From: Gonatopus flavifemur
Lineage: Eukaryota > Arthropoda > Insecta > Hymenoptera > Dryinidae
DNA length: 64,000 nt
NCBI GenBank assembly: GCA_018340375.1
Contig: JAFFJZ010000016.1
Span: 4,099,372 to 4,163,371, forward strand
Reading direction: 5' to 3'
The notes under the pieces are model-generated. The model saw only the letters and a program-made list of their open reading frames with translations. It made no database searches and was not told where the DNA came from. Below are positions 22,242-33,310 of the stretch, piece after piece. The position numbers were made by a program, and so were the translations under genes. Positions within the stretch are counted from its first letter, which is position 1. Every line of letters begins with the position of its first letter.

Positions 22242-22485
22242 GAAGAGAGATAGGATAGTTCAATTTTTTTTCAGAGATCCGCCGTTTTCCAACTCAACGA
22301 ATGGTATTAGGCTGAAGTATGTAGCATACGTTGCTTCTGAGTTATTTGGATTTGAAAAAAAAATTCCAAAATGCTCATATCTCAAAAACTAAGCCTCCAA
22401 GAAATTTTTTTCAAACGGAAAATTATCGCATTTTACCTGGAGAATACACCTGTAAAATCCGGTCCGCGAGTTCTGGGACACCCTG

Positions 22486-23099
22486 TATAATGGAACAAGA
22501 AACAGTTGCATCCGCATTTATGTAATTCATCTGCACTTTCCCAATGATTCACATCAACTACCGATGAAATCGTTTATATTCAATTTTATGTGTGGTTAAT
22601 CGTTTCAATATATGATATTCGATTGTGAATATGTGTAGTTTCAAATATATTTGTATTAATTGTAAGATACGATGGAAGGAACGCATAAGTAAACTGACAA
22701 AATTCTTATTCAGTCTTAATGTAAATTTTCCTTAAGCATATTTCCAATCACAGTTGGAATCCACTATCCATTTCATTTAGGTAATTTCATAGGCAATTTT
22801 GTATTGAATGGATGAACCACAGATTATAAAGTAGATTCAATTGATAATGAATGACATGAAATTGATGATCAAAGATTATGTAATTAATCAATAACTGAAT
22901 CAGCGCTTATAATCAGAAAGTGGAATTCATCCAAAAATCCCAATGCAGTATACAAAGTTTTTAAAATGAGAAGTTCATGACACAACCTCAATGAGATATA
23001 AGAAGTTTCAAAAACCTTGGAGGTTGAGGTTGGTCTCCGGGCACTTCAGTTACATTGAAGTATATCAAATATTTCCAATCAAAACTATTAATTGAATAA
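22486..23099. other. Unassigned AT-rich sequence
   Basis: No ORF of note, no terminal repeats. Confidence 0.4.
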
Positions 23100-24140
23100 A
23101 ACGATTTCTCTAGAGGCAAAAGCACAGCAGATATGCCACAGATCCTGACGACATACTGGACTCATCAGTTTCTCGGAGTAGAATCACAAGTGGATGGAGA
23201 CAAAGCAGAAATGAAGTAGACGAATCATAAATTTGTACGCTAGCTATCTAGCTAGACGATAGCTGTCACTATCAATTCCATTCGGTGGCCTCTTAGTGGA
23301 GTGAAGCAAAGGCAAGAGTGCAGTAAATATATCACAGATCCATCCGATACCATTATTAGATTCTTTGAATAGCATAACAGGTGGATGAAGATGAAACAAA
23401 ATGAAGCAAACATACCATAAATCTGTATGTTAGCTACCAATACTATCAATTCCATTGATATTCAAGAATCCGATAACAGCCCTCGTCAAAGAAACCTACT
23501 CCATGTTGTTGTTGTAGTCCATGTAGTTGATGTCTGATTCTCAATCAGATTTGGTTGGATTCAATGGACTGTTCCATTATATAATACTCTTAACCAAAAC
23601 TGTAAAAAAACAATAAAATTATATTAAACGTCCCTTTTCTTACTAGACATCTCTTTATGGTTCCCTTTCTGAATTTTCATATTTGCCATCAATATTCATG
23701 AAGAATATTGGGTCATAGTTCTTCATCGTATATTAGATGTTTTGATTTATTCATTATTATATTTAATAATAATATAACCTGTCATCACATCATATTTAAG
23801 GTTATATTATAATGAAGAAAAATCAAGAAGCATGCATATGTATCATACATCTTTATGTTATGTACCACAATGATCAATGTCATTAGGTAGCGTCATAGGA
23901 AAATGAAGAAAAGGCAGAAGTGCAGTGGATATACAAGTCCTTGCGTTCAAAAATACCACTATCAGATTCTTCCAACAGAATCATAGGTGGATAAAGAAAA
24001 ATCAAGAAGGATGCAAATATACCATACATCTGTACGTTAAATCCTACCACGATCATTAGGTAGCGTTGAAGGGAAATCCAGAAAAGATAGGAGCGCAGTG
24101 GATATACCACAAATCTTTGCATCGGGTGCATTCCACTGAC
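23100..24140. repeat. Diverged tandem repeat, unit about 180-195 bp
   Basis: The phrase GCAG-(A/T)-ATAT(G/A)CCACA-ATC recurs near 23128, 23320, 23919 and 24094. It is followed each time by a block containing ATCA(C/T)AGGTGGAT-AAGA and then CAT(A/C)CATCTGTA. Units 1-2 and 3-4 are adjacent pairs with unrelated sequence between. No coding signal. Confidence 0.6.
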
Positions 24141-24505
24141 TAATTGACGAATGATTAGAGACTGTTCAGGATCAACTCGACGAAAATCGAACAGATACAA
24201 TATTCTGATTATAGAAATTGTTACAGAACAACTACAGGTCAACTTGACTGATGTGACTGGATGTGACAATTCATTCTGAATGTTTTCTTCCAAAGTTCCA
24301 TCTTTTGAGTTGTTCCATCCAAGCTGGATTATATTTGTGTTCTTACAAACCTTCATTTTATCTTTACTTATCTTGGTTTTGGAATGATTCAATTCTCAAA
24401 TATCATGAATATTAAATGGTTTGGATATTCGATACAATATTGCTTTTTAACGATCATGAATCACTTTAAATGCATTTTGAACATTTCATAAATCCTAGGG
24501 GAACA

Positions 24506-24554
24506 AATCAACCAGCCAGACCTTGTTATGTACCAATAAAAGGTCTGGTTGATT
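24506..24554. repeat. Inverted repeat / hairpin
   Basis: AATCAACCAGCCAGACCTT pairs with AAGGTCTGGTTGATT across a short AT-rich loop, with a CC bulge. It lies just before the repeat starting at 24586. Confidence 0.75.
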
Positions 24555-24585
24555 CATTGATTTTTTCTATTCATCATCATCATCA

Positions 24586-24711
24586 TTTCTAAAATTGACA
24601 TGTCACGGATAATCCGTAAGATTTTATTCGTGACGCTATTAGTTGTTCGGAATTTGTCCCTCTACCTCTCCCGGTATAATGGAGAATCGTACCCTTTAGG
24701 AGTGGTGGGTG
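24586..24711 (+). repeat. Hairpin-bearing repeat, copy 2 (possible non-autonomous Helitron end)
   Basis: Matches 2645-2774. The nested stem is better preserved: GTCACG pairs with CGTGAC and encloses the palindrome CGGATAATCCG. No coding sequence follows, so if this is a Helitron end it belongs to a non-autonomous derivative. Downstream, 24769-24811 is the inverted match of 2565-2605. Confidence 0.6.
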
Positions 24712-24857
24712 CCATAGCTCCAGAAGCGTAATCTACGCGCGCGTAGCGCACGTGTGTCACTTCTAGTATCATATATATTTCATGTATAATGAGTGACGAA
24801 AACGAGTGACGTTATGGTCCCTGATGGAAACTACGTCAGACTTATATAAAATTGTAC

Positions 24858-25320
24858 TTTGAAATGATACGACCGTTTTTTCGAACCTCTCTTCCTATCA
24901 TATAGGCGTGTCTTTTTCTAATCAATGTGTTACGATAGTCACCCCTATATCATCTCAAGAGGATACGAGTTAACCGACGGATCTTGATTTTTCCCGACCA
25001 AATGACTCGAAACTGAATTTATAAAAAATTCTGAAAATTTCAGGAATGATGCTATGAGACTCTATCTACATTCGGACAGAGCTTGGATTCCAAAATTCAA
25101 ACTCTGTACAGATATAGGTAGTCCAAAATAATCAGTCCTGAAAACTTGGATCTTGAATGAATTCAGTCTCGAGTAATTCGGTTGGAAGAAGTCGTGCTCC
25201 GTCAACGCGCTCGATCCTCTGGAAATGATACGAGCATTACTATCGGGACACATTAGTTAGAAAAGGACACACCTATACGATAGAAAAAGAGGTCTGGAAA
25301 AACGCTCGTATCACATCAAA
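24858..25320. mobile_element. Fold-back element of about 463 bp
   Basis: The first 80 bp (TTTGAAATGATACGACCG..., CTATCATATAGGCGTGTC...) are repeated inverted at the right end (...GACACACCTATACGATAG, CGCTCGTATCACATCAAA). Further blocks toward the middle (AGAGGATACGAG, GAATTCAGT-TCGAG) also pair. Almost the whole element is palindromic. No target duplication was established. Confidence 0.75.
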
Positions 25321-25932
25321 GGAATTCTCTAAGTTGAATGGAACGTAAGAGCATGAAAGATGTATGAATGATAACAAATCAAGATGTGCAATGACTGACA
25401 TTATTCAATTCCATTTCCTCTGCGATATTATCTGCTGGTAACCCCCCACACAGAACATTGAACTTTCACGCCTGCTCCATTATTCACTTAGAATCGAAAC
25501 ATCCGTACAGGAGCTGCTTGATGATCCACTGTAATTGATTTTGGCATTCCAACCGCATCGACAAATATCATCATTTCCTTGAACATATGAAATGTAATAA
25601 ATATGAAAAGCTGATGTGAATAAGAATTCTAATGTGATTGGAGATATGAAAATATTGATACTTACACAGTTGCATCAAATATTTTGATGTTCATCAATGC
25701 TTTTGAAGAAGTCGATTGCGGCATCTTTTTTCGTAATTCAAAACAATATTTATGAAAACTACATCGTGAGAGAATACAATTCATTGATTAGTTGTTCATG
25801 AAAATGTAATAACTAAGGGGAAAGATGTGATTTACTCACGAGTTTTGAAGGATGTTGCGTCTATGTTGTCCGTCTACGATATGAGAGTATTATAACTTCT
25901 CCTGTTCCGTGTTATATCCTTGTCGATAGATA
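25321..25932. other. Unassigned sequence
   Basis: No motif-bearing ORF or resolved repeat. It ends at a possible mariner left terminus, TTAGGTGCATAACTTAAA, at 25933. Confidence 0.4.
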
Positions 25933-26086
25933 TTAGGTGCATAACTTAAATTTTTACTCTTTCTTCATTAGGCAGAAATATTCCCGCCCCCATTTGCGGT
26001 TTCAAAGGGTTAACCTCAAAGTTTCTCATACACTTTATATTATACCTGCGAGAGCTACATACCCTCACAAAACAGTAGTATATACA

Positions 26087-27196
26087 ATGGCGACCGGTAA
26101 GCAGCACATTCGGCACTGCATTCTCTATGAGTTCCAACAAGGAAAACAAGCAATTGAAGCATGCGATTCAATTTGTTCTACTCTCGGTGATGATGTTGTG
26201 TCTTATGATACGTGTGAATATTGGTATAAACGATTCGCAAATCTTGGCGATCGGAAACGTCCTGGACAGCCTCCGAAATTTGAAGATGCTGAATTGCAAA
26301 AATTACCCGACGAAGACTCAACGCAAACCGAGAAACAGCTTGCAGCTCAGCTGAGAGTTACTCAAGCAGCTATCTCCAAACGATTACACGCGATGGGAAA
26401 AATACAAGAGGTAGGGAGATAGGTGCCACATGAATTGACCGATCAGAACCTTGATCAACGAATGCTGAACAACAGAGTTGATAGCGATCCTTGAATCCTA
26501 ACAGAATTGTCCAATCACAAATCTCTGTTGAATAGGATAACCAATAAGGGGAAAAAAGCAATTCAAGGATTATCAACCCTGACCAAGTACCAAAAGGAGA
26601 ATTTTTTGTTGAAAATTGTGACGGGAGATGAAAAATATATTCCTTCTGCTAATCCCAAACGCAAAAATCCATGGGTGGATCCCGGACAACCATCAACATC
26701 CACTTCCCAACAGCGTATCCATTTGACTAAGGTTCTCATCTGCATCTGGTGGGATATGAAAGGTGTACTGTATTACAAACTGTTAGAAAGAGGTCAAACA
26801 GTTACTGCAGAACGCTACAACCAACAATTGAAAAAATTGCACGACATTCTTGAGGAGAAGAGGCCATTCACTGGGCAAGAAAGCCGGAAAGTTATGTTGC
26901 TCCATGATAATGCTCGGCCTCATGTCACTCGCACGACTCAAAAAACCATTTTGAACTTGGGCTGAGAAATTCTTCTCCATGCGGCATATTCACCGGACTT
27001 AGCTCCATCTGATTATCATCTCTTCCGGTCTATGCAGCATGCCTTGAAGGATGCCCGCTTCCAAACTCTGGACGATGTACGAAAATTCGTCAATGACTTC
27101 ATCGCCTCGAAGCCTGCAAGTTTTTTCCGCAATGGTATTTGTATGTTGCCCGATCGATGGCTGAAGATCATCGAAAACAACGAACAATATTTCTAG
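26087..27196 (+). pseudogene. mariner (DD34D) transposase, broken
   Basis: Cut-and-paste transposase of the mariner family. It opens MATGKQHIRHCILYEFQQGK and contains the N-terminal helix-turn-helix region (SYDTCEYWYKRF, VTQAAISKRLHAMGKIQ), then catalytic motifs VTGDEKYI (first Asp), [10 protein letters not shown] (second) and YSPDLAPSDYHLF (third). I count 34 residues between the second and third Asp. Stops interrupt it at 26420-26422 (TAG where WVPHEL is expected), at 26492-26494 (TGA) and at 26963-26965 (TGA). The stretch between WVPHEL and VTGDE is atypical and was probably altered. A left terminus TTAGGTGCATAACTTAAA preceded by TA at 25931-25932 is plausible, but no right TIR was found after the stop at 27194-27196. 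Confidence 0.88.
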
Positions 27197-27884
27197 GATT
27201 CACGGGAAAAAATGAATTCATTGTGATAGAAAGGAATATATGGCTGATGGAATACAGCCAGACTCACAATATATTCATTCACAACTGCATGGAGAAATAA
27301 TCATAACACATCAACCGTTGAGCTATCATTCACGACAAATTTGAATCAGAGGATTCCGCCCCCTGACTGCTCCGGTTCGCTCAGCAGTCTGACCTCCTTA
27401 AAAATTCGCTTCGCTCATTTTGAATGGATCGTAGCCCCACATATGCTCGCTTCGCTCGCATTTTGAACAATTCAGATATCCGGGGATATATGGAAAGGCA
27501 CTCTCCAGTTTTTCCTTCAATTGAGAAACTTTGTAAATGTAATGTTCAGAAAGCCTGAAACTTCTTGCCCACCGTCCTTTACACCATCTTCAAATGATTC
27601 AGAAACATGTACCTGGGGAACTGCAGAATTTCAACCATTCTGGTAAAAACAGAGCCTGGAAGCGCGACGAAAGCGTGAGCTAAAAGTCATTGAGGCGTAA
27701 TAAGCGCAACGAAGAGTTATTTAGGCGTAATTTAGGAATGAATCGGAATATTTTCAGGCTTCATTTGTTTCAATAGCTACTTCCCTCACTTTTGGATTCT
27801 CACTAGTGCCTGATTGTCATACCGTCAAACAGCTCTTGAAGAGTCTTCGGATGCAGTAAAGCTTACGCAGGAAGATCGTCATTA
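27197..27884. other. Unassigned sequence
   Basis: No gene is seen. A GCTTCGCTC-rich patch occurs at 27370-27470. Confidence 0.4.
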
Positions 27885-28320
27885 TTATTTTCCTCCAACA
27901 TTGAAGCCCAGATTTTGATTCAGCACCCTGGAAAATCTTTAGAACCCGTGTTACATATGACAATATAATTTTGTTCATTAGAATCAGGATCACTATATTC
28001 ACGTCCGCCATCGTGGATCCGCTATCTTGAATTCGGGATGTGACCCCAGATTCGAATTTAGCACCCTCGAAAACCCCTCGAACTCATGTTTCATATAAAT
28101 CTGCCCACAAATGCAAAATTGACTAAATTAACGTCCGCCATCTTGAATTCGTTTTTCGACGTCAAATTCGAATTCCTCACCCTACAAACCCCCTAGGACC
28201 CATGTTTTATACAAGTCTGTCCACAAATGCGAAGTTGACTGAATTAACGTCCGCCATCTTGGATCCGCTATCTTGAATTCGGGATTTGACCCCAGATTCG
28301 AATTCAGCACCCTCTAAAAC
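27885..28320. repeat. Minisatellite-like tandem repeat, unit about 116-130 bp
   Basis: CGTCCGCCATC recurs at 28002, 28132 and 28248. Each occurrence is followed by TTGAATTCG, a GATTCGAATT block, CACCCT(C/A)-AAA and CATGTTT-ATA-AA-TCTG-CCACAAATGC. A more diverged unit precedes the first. Probably part of a larger dispersed repeat that continues to the CAGA tract. Confidence 0.75.
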
Positions 28321-28519
28321 TGCGGAGAAAATGACATATATAACATATATATGTATACAGCGGAGAAAATTTTCTCCGAGATCACGTATTTTCCCAGAAA
28401 AAAGAATACAAGGACTTGTCCGATTGCAATAAAAAAAAAATTGTCCTTGGGGAAGGGTTTGAGGAAGGTCCCCTATAAATTTCATCCAATTCGACCCACC
28501 CGGTCCAGAGGTATCCTGA

Positions 28520-28549
28520 GTACAGACAGACAGACAGACATACAGACAA
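28520..28549. repeat. (CAGA)n tract
   Basis: TACAGACAGACAGACAGACA followed by TACAGACAAC. Short CAGA tracts of this kind often mark the end of a dispersed repeat. Confidence 0.8.
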
Positions 28550-28912
28550 CCCCACGGATTATCAATCAGTATTGCATGAAATGAAAAACTATTCAACTTC
28601 CAATTGGTTTACTCAAATATTTTAGGAGATACGGTCAGAGTGTACGATAGTGGGTGCAATAGGCACTCCGCGCTGGTATACCACGTACACCGATGAGTGT
28701 CTAAAAACGTATTCATCATTCTTTGCAACGCGGTTTATGAATCACGAACATACAGCATAATTCTAAGTGGCTCCTATTATCATATGACTCGGACAGCTTC
28801 CTCGTTCAGAAACTACACCCAAACGAGGATAACCCTGATGTTTAAATGTTTCTTTGGTTTCTACTTGCTACGCCAGTAATACACGAAGATTGTGTCACTA
28901 ACTGTTGTGCAC

Positions 28913-29464
28913 GGACTGCTCAAATAGTGTTAATTCGATAATATCACATAAACGTTCTGTTAGGTAGAGTTCTCGTGATAACTTATAAGTTAAATCTGAA
29001 ATTTATTATAAAAAGGAAATCTTCTAAAATAAAAACTTGAGGATGCTTAGAGAATCAATCTAAGCCCGATCTATATCACAAATATGTGAATTTGTAAGTT
29101 AATCACAAAGATAAGAATTTTGGTGATTGTCCGGGAGTGCTATATAAGGAGCATTGCGAGCGCCGTGTGTTCATTCCAAGTTCTCTTACGGTAGCGCACG
29201 GACCAAAAGAACGACTGCGGAATCGAAGTGAGAATTATTTGAAGTGTTTGTTTCATCATAGTGAGAAGTTTGTTACTCAATCAATAATATTCTTGTGTTG
29301 ACATTAATCATGAATTCTTGAAATTCCATATAGTGTCAATCCCTATCTTAATTCAAACCAAAAGTTGTTAACTTCAATTGTTCTTTAATTTATGTATCGT
29401 CTCAGATGTTCATTGAAACGTGAGATACAAGGGAATAAAGTTTGTTTGTTTGCACTACAAAACA
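28913..29464 (+). mobile_element. Possible solo LTR
   Basis: The segment begins TGTTGTGCACGG and ends ACTACAAAACA. It contains a TATA box (TATATAAGG at 29141) about 230 bases into it, and AATAAA at 29434-29439 followed by a TTTGTTTGTTTG tract near the right end. That order (TG, TATA, AATAAA, CA) is the layout of a retrotransposon LTR. No gag/pol lies on either side and no matching direct repeat of 4-6 bp was found, so the boundaries and the call are tentative. Confidence 0.4.
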
Positions 29465-29596
29465 AGCTGACGCCGTGGAAATCAATCTTCATGGGTGTAG
29501 ATCATTAATCGTATCGAAAAATATTCCAAGTGTTTTTTTCGATTTTTCTCGAATTGAGTGTGGTAATCTTATACGAATCTGCATAGATTGTAATTA

Positions 29597-30883
29597 TTAG
29601 GTGTACAAATAAGTTTCCGCGGTTTGTCAAAAGATGGCCCCACCAGAAGGTTATGGAGAAATTGTCAGATGTAAAACGTAATATCCCAAGTTTAGTCATC
29701 TGGCAACACCATAACCTTAAAGTACTAGTGATTCCGTATCAGCATCACGTAATTTTTTTCGTGCAAAAATGTCAAGTTTTATTCCGAATAAGCATCATTT
29801 GCGGGAACTTTTGATTTACTTCTTTAATGTGAAAAAATCTGCAGCTGAGGCGCATCGATTGCTTCTAGAAGCATATGGTGAAGCTGCTTTAAGTGAGAGA
29901 AGTTGTCAGGAATGGTTTCAAAAGTTTAAGAACGGTGAGTTTGACGTTAAAGACAAAGAACGCAGTGGAAGGCCGAAAGTGTACGAAGACATGGAATTGG
30001 AAGTACTATTGGAGGAAGATTCGTCCCAAACGCAAAAAGAACTTGCACTTACTCTACAAGTGACTCAACAAGCAATTTCACATCGTTTAAAATCGTTAGG
30101 AATGATTCAAAAACAAAGAAATTGGGTTCCATATGAACTAAAGCCGAGAGACGTTGAACGCCGATTATGCATGAGTGAAATGCTGCTTGCCAGGAATAAA
30201 AAAAAAGGGTTTTTTGCATCGTATAGTCACTGGTGACGACAAATGGATTCACTACGATAATCCAAAGAAGAGAAAGTCATGGGTTAAGCCCGGCGAACCA
30301 TCAACATTGACAGCTAAGCCGAATATTCATGGAAAAAAACTCATGCTGTGTATTTGGTGGGATCAGCTTGGTGTCGTGTATTATGAATTGCTGAAACCAA
30401 GCGAAACCATTACTGGAGCTCTCTACCGAACACAATTGATGAGATTGAGTCGGGCACTTAAGGAAAAACGCGCCCATTACTACTCCAGACACGACAAAAT
30501 TATTCTTTTACACGATAATGCTCGTCCACATGTTGCGGCGCCGGTAAAAACATACTTGGAAACACTCAACTGGGAAGTTTTACCCCACCCGCCGTATTCA
30601 CCAGACTCAGCCCCTTCTGATTATCACCTGTTCCGGTCGATGGCACATGGTCTGTCTGAGCAGCGCTTCACATCATATGAAGACACCAAAAATTAGGTAG
30701 ATTTGTGGATAGCGTCAAAAGATGAAGAGTTTTTTCGACGGGGTATCCGAATGTTGCCAGCAAGATGGGGAAAAGTAGTGGCAAATGATGGAAAATACTT
30801 TGAATAAAACGTAATGTACTTTTCCTTTACAATAAATTCCTAATTTTTTATAAAAAACCGCGGAAACTTATTTGTACACCTAA
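29597..30883 (+). mobile_element. mariner element, complete ends, 1287 bp
   Basis: The TIR TTAGGTGTACAAATAAGTTT at the left is exactly mirrored at the right by AAACTTATTTGTACACCTAA, flanked by TA at 29595-29596 and 30884-30885. The length is that of a full mariner. It encloses a single transposase gene in the same orientation. Confidence 0.95.
29769..30807 (+). pseudogene. mariner (DD34D) transposase, one frameshift and one nonsense codon
   Basis: Starts MSSFIPNKHHLRELL and keeps nearly the whole mariner protein. It has the N-terminal HTH (EAYGEAALSERSCQEWF, VTQQAISHRLKSLGMIQK), WVPYELKPRD, VTGDDKWIHYDN with the first Asp (second position DD instead of DE), [23 protein letters not shown], and the C-terminal block ending near KYFE. 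The second and third catalytic Asp are 34 residues apart. Two lesions kill it. An A-run near 30198-30207 (ARNKKKGF) has an extra base, shifting the frame. TAG at 30694-30696 replaces the Trp of the usual NW. Otherwise it looks young, and closer to Mos1-like members than the copy at 26087. Confidence 0.93.
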
Positions 30884-31990
30884 TAATTGTTCAATTAATC
30901 AACAGTACAACTACAGTGTTCAGTTCTTATATGTCGATACCTCAGCTCTACATGGATGGAATGTCTTCAAAAACATTACAATCGAAAGTTCATTTTCATA
31001 TTACATGGTCAAACTTATTATTAAACTTTGAATACATATTCAACCAATTTCGAGATATGCGTGAATTGAAGTACCTTCGAGGTTGAATATTTTGTTGGTC
31101 GTTATGTAAAAACTAAGACATCACGAATCATAGAGAAATATGTTGTGGAAGTTTGAATCGTTTATAGAAACGAAACGAAAATTCAAACTCACCAAATTTG
31201 ATAAATGAGCGTCATTCATCTTCTCGATTTCACTCCTTGGAACTAGAAATATCGTTCAAAGATGCATTGCAAAATTTTTTTATTCCTACCAGCTGATTAT
31301 TATGTTATTTGAGTATTAATTCGTTCCAATAAACGATCCCAACTTCGGCAAAATGGGAAAATATAATCTAGAAATAAACCTCATCCATCAATATCTTGGA
31401 ATTCATTGAATTCATTCGGAATGTGTAGACTCCTTTGATCAGTATAGGAATAAGCTTCCAATTAGGAGTACAGAAGCTTTTGGCTCGAATTATGACATTC
31501 CAAATTGAGATTATTCTAAGCATCTAACAATTGGAGTTTATTTTGAAAGTCAGTTTACGATTATGTTGACTTCTCAATTATAATGTGATATTAACGTTTT
31601 GATATTGGGAAATATCATTTCAAGATATCCAAAGTCGGGCCAATCAATAGCGTTTTGCCACGATGGGAGAATGCTGCAAACAAAATGTTCATGTTCCAGT
31701 GAAAATTGATGACCACCTCCCTATGGAAAAGATCTCATAGAAACTGATACGTGGAATCTATGAGACTTTATGAGATTTTATATGAGCATTTGTCCAGGGG
31801 TTTATGAGATTTCATAATGCCATTATGCGGATTAATAAGCACAAAATTGGATTTTATCAGGTTTTATAAGCAATCGTGGAAAATCTCATAAAGACGTCGA
31901 GAATGAAAATTCCCTATGAGATTTTGGTGTGCTTTTGTCCAGGAGTTCATCAGAATGTATCAGCATTTATAAGACCTTTTCAACAGGGCT
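30884..31990. other. Unassigned AT-rich sequence
   Basis: No gene. Several TATGAGATTTTAT-like phrases recur between 31735 and 31915, suggesting a short degenerate repeat. Confidence 0.4.
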
Positions 31991-32199
31991 TCCACATAGC
32001 GATAGAGGTTAGGTGGTTCCAAAAGTGTTCTAAACAATATCTTCAAGACGTTTTATGCAACATGAAAAGAACAAGATTTAACAATGATTTGCCCTCAAAA
32101 AGGGCCTTTCTCAAATTGTTCTTTTCATATTGCATAAAATATTTCAAACATCTCTTTTTGAATACTTTTGAAGATGCATAACCTCTACTGCCATGTGAG
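31991..32199. mobile_element. Palindromic MITE of about 209 bp
   Basis: Left TCCACATAGCGATAGAGGTTA pairs with right TAACCTCTACTGCCATGTGA. Inner blocks TTTTATGCAACATGAAAAGA and TCTTTTCATATTGCATAAAA also pair, with CCTCAAAAAGG at the centre. It has the fold-back form of a MITE. Confidence 0.75.
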
Positions 32200-33230
32200 C
32201 TCACTTGGAAACACCAGTGGAAGATTTCATCTGTTACATCTGAATTAGTTGATAGACTGTGCAGCTAATTGTGTTGAGGTGTCGTACCCATACAATCAAG
32301 TCGCTCTTTTGGAGTGGAAGTATAGACGACACCGCAAAATATTTCAGTGGTGAGAACTATATTTCATCAGCAATGAAGTTCATTTACTACAGCTAAACTT
32401 CTAATCTCAACGAAATCCAGCGACATCGCTCAGCTGGGATACCAAGAAATCTTCGTAATGAACCTAAACATTCTTTTCCGTGTTGAGCTGGTGTTCATGT
32501 ATTTTATGATATAAAATATTTTTTGTGGAAAGAAGTCAAAAATCAAGTAATACATTGTGATACACCTAATTAGTCATACACCCAATTCGTTTGTTTTCAT
32601 ACACACAGTAAAAAGTAAATCTTAATTCCATGATCGACTGATTTTCAGATGAGGCTCAAAATCAGCAATGTTACGATTTCAGCCGTAATATGGGATGAAA
32701 AACAGTTATGGCCGTATTAAATTCAATTAAACCGGATAATATGCTGATTATCAGCAATGCATATCTTATAGGCAGCCATGTAGAGTTTGATGGATAATTC
32801 AGTAAAAAATATCTGAAAATAAGATTAGAATTCTTTCATTGTTACAATTTCTTTTCGGTGTTACAATTGTTTATACGTACACATATATATTTGCATATAA
32901 ATAATGACAGTTTCAATTCAGTCAAATTATTTCAGGATTTTTATTTATTATTCAAGGTGTCTAACAAATTCGGTAGCAGTTTGTAATATCACTTTCGTAA
33001 AAGCTTCTTATTGGATTTTCCGCACTGTCAATGGATTTTTTATGTCGACACTTTCACTTTAACATTACAACACAAATTGGAATTAATTCAAACTTTCGGG
33101 GGTATTCACATTTTCACTAATTCTCAGTTCCCGTGAAATGTTTTCCAAATTTATCTTCGACTCCACACTACACATACCATCAAATTATACTATTATGAAA
33201 TTATTTATCACATGCGTCGATCGAAACGGT
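32200..33230. other. Unassigned sequence
   Basis: No motif-bearing ORF or resolved repeat. Confidence 0.4.
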
Positions 33231-33310
33231 ACCGTGGCGAAGTGGTTAAACGCAAAGGACTAGGACAGGTTATTCCAGCAACAATGTGGGTTCGAATCTC
33301 CCGATGAGGG
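33231..33310 (+). mobile_element. tRNA-derived SINE head (pol III A and B boxes)
   Basis: TGGCGAAGTGG at 33235-33245 fits the internal A box and GGTTCGAATCT at 33289-33299 fits the B box, 43 bases apart. The acceptor stem does not close and no clean anticodon arm forms, so this is not a functional tRNA gene. It most likely opens a SINE whose body runs toward 33700. No tail or target duplication was defined. Confidence 0.55.

Larger units (their letters stand above)
18558..22485. mobile_element. TA-flanked long-TIR element (CAGGTTGTCCCA ends) carrying RTE copy B
   Basis: The left end CAGGTTGTCCCAAAATTTGC and the right end ending in CTGGGACACCCTG are inverted copies, flanked by TA at 18556-18557 and 22486-22487. 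The arms match over about 240 bp (to about 18797 and from about 22246), including CTCAAAAACTAAGC and GAACTATCCTAT blocks. Without the LINE insert it is about 570 bp with no transposase, so it is a non-autonomous element. Its termini resemble those of the DD41D element at 33732-36051 (CAGGGTGTCCCA), a likely source of transposase. Confidence 0.85.

Noticed and set aside
23100..24140. CRISPR-like array
   Set aside because: Units are long, diverged and eukaryotic, without short identical direct repeats and unique spacers.
33231..33310. Functional tRNA gene
   Set aside because: A and B boxes are good, but the acceptor and anticodon stems do not form; better explained as a SINE head.
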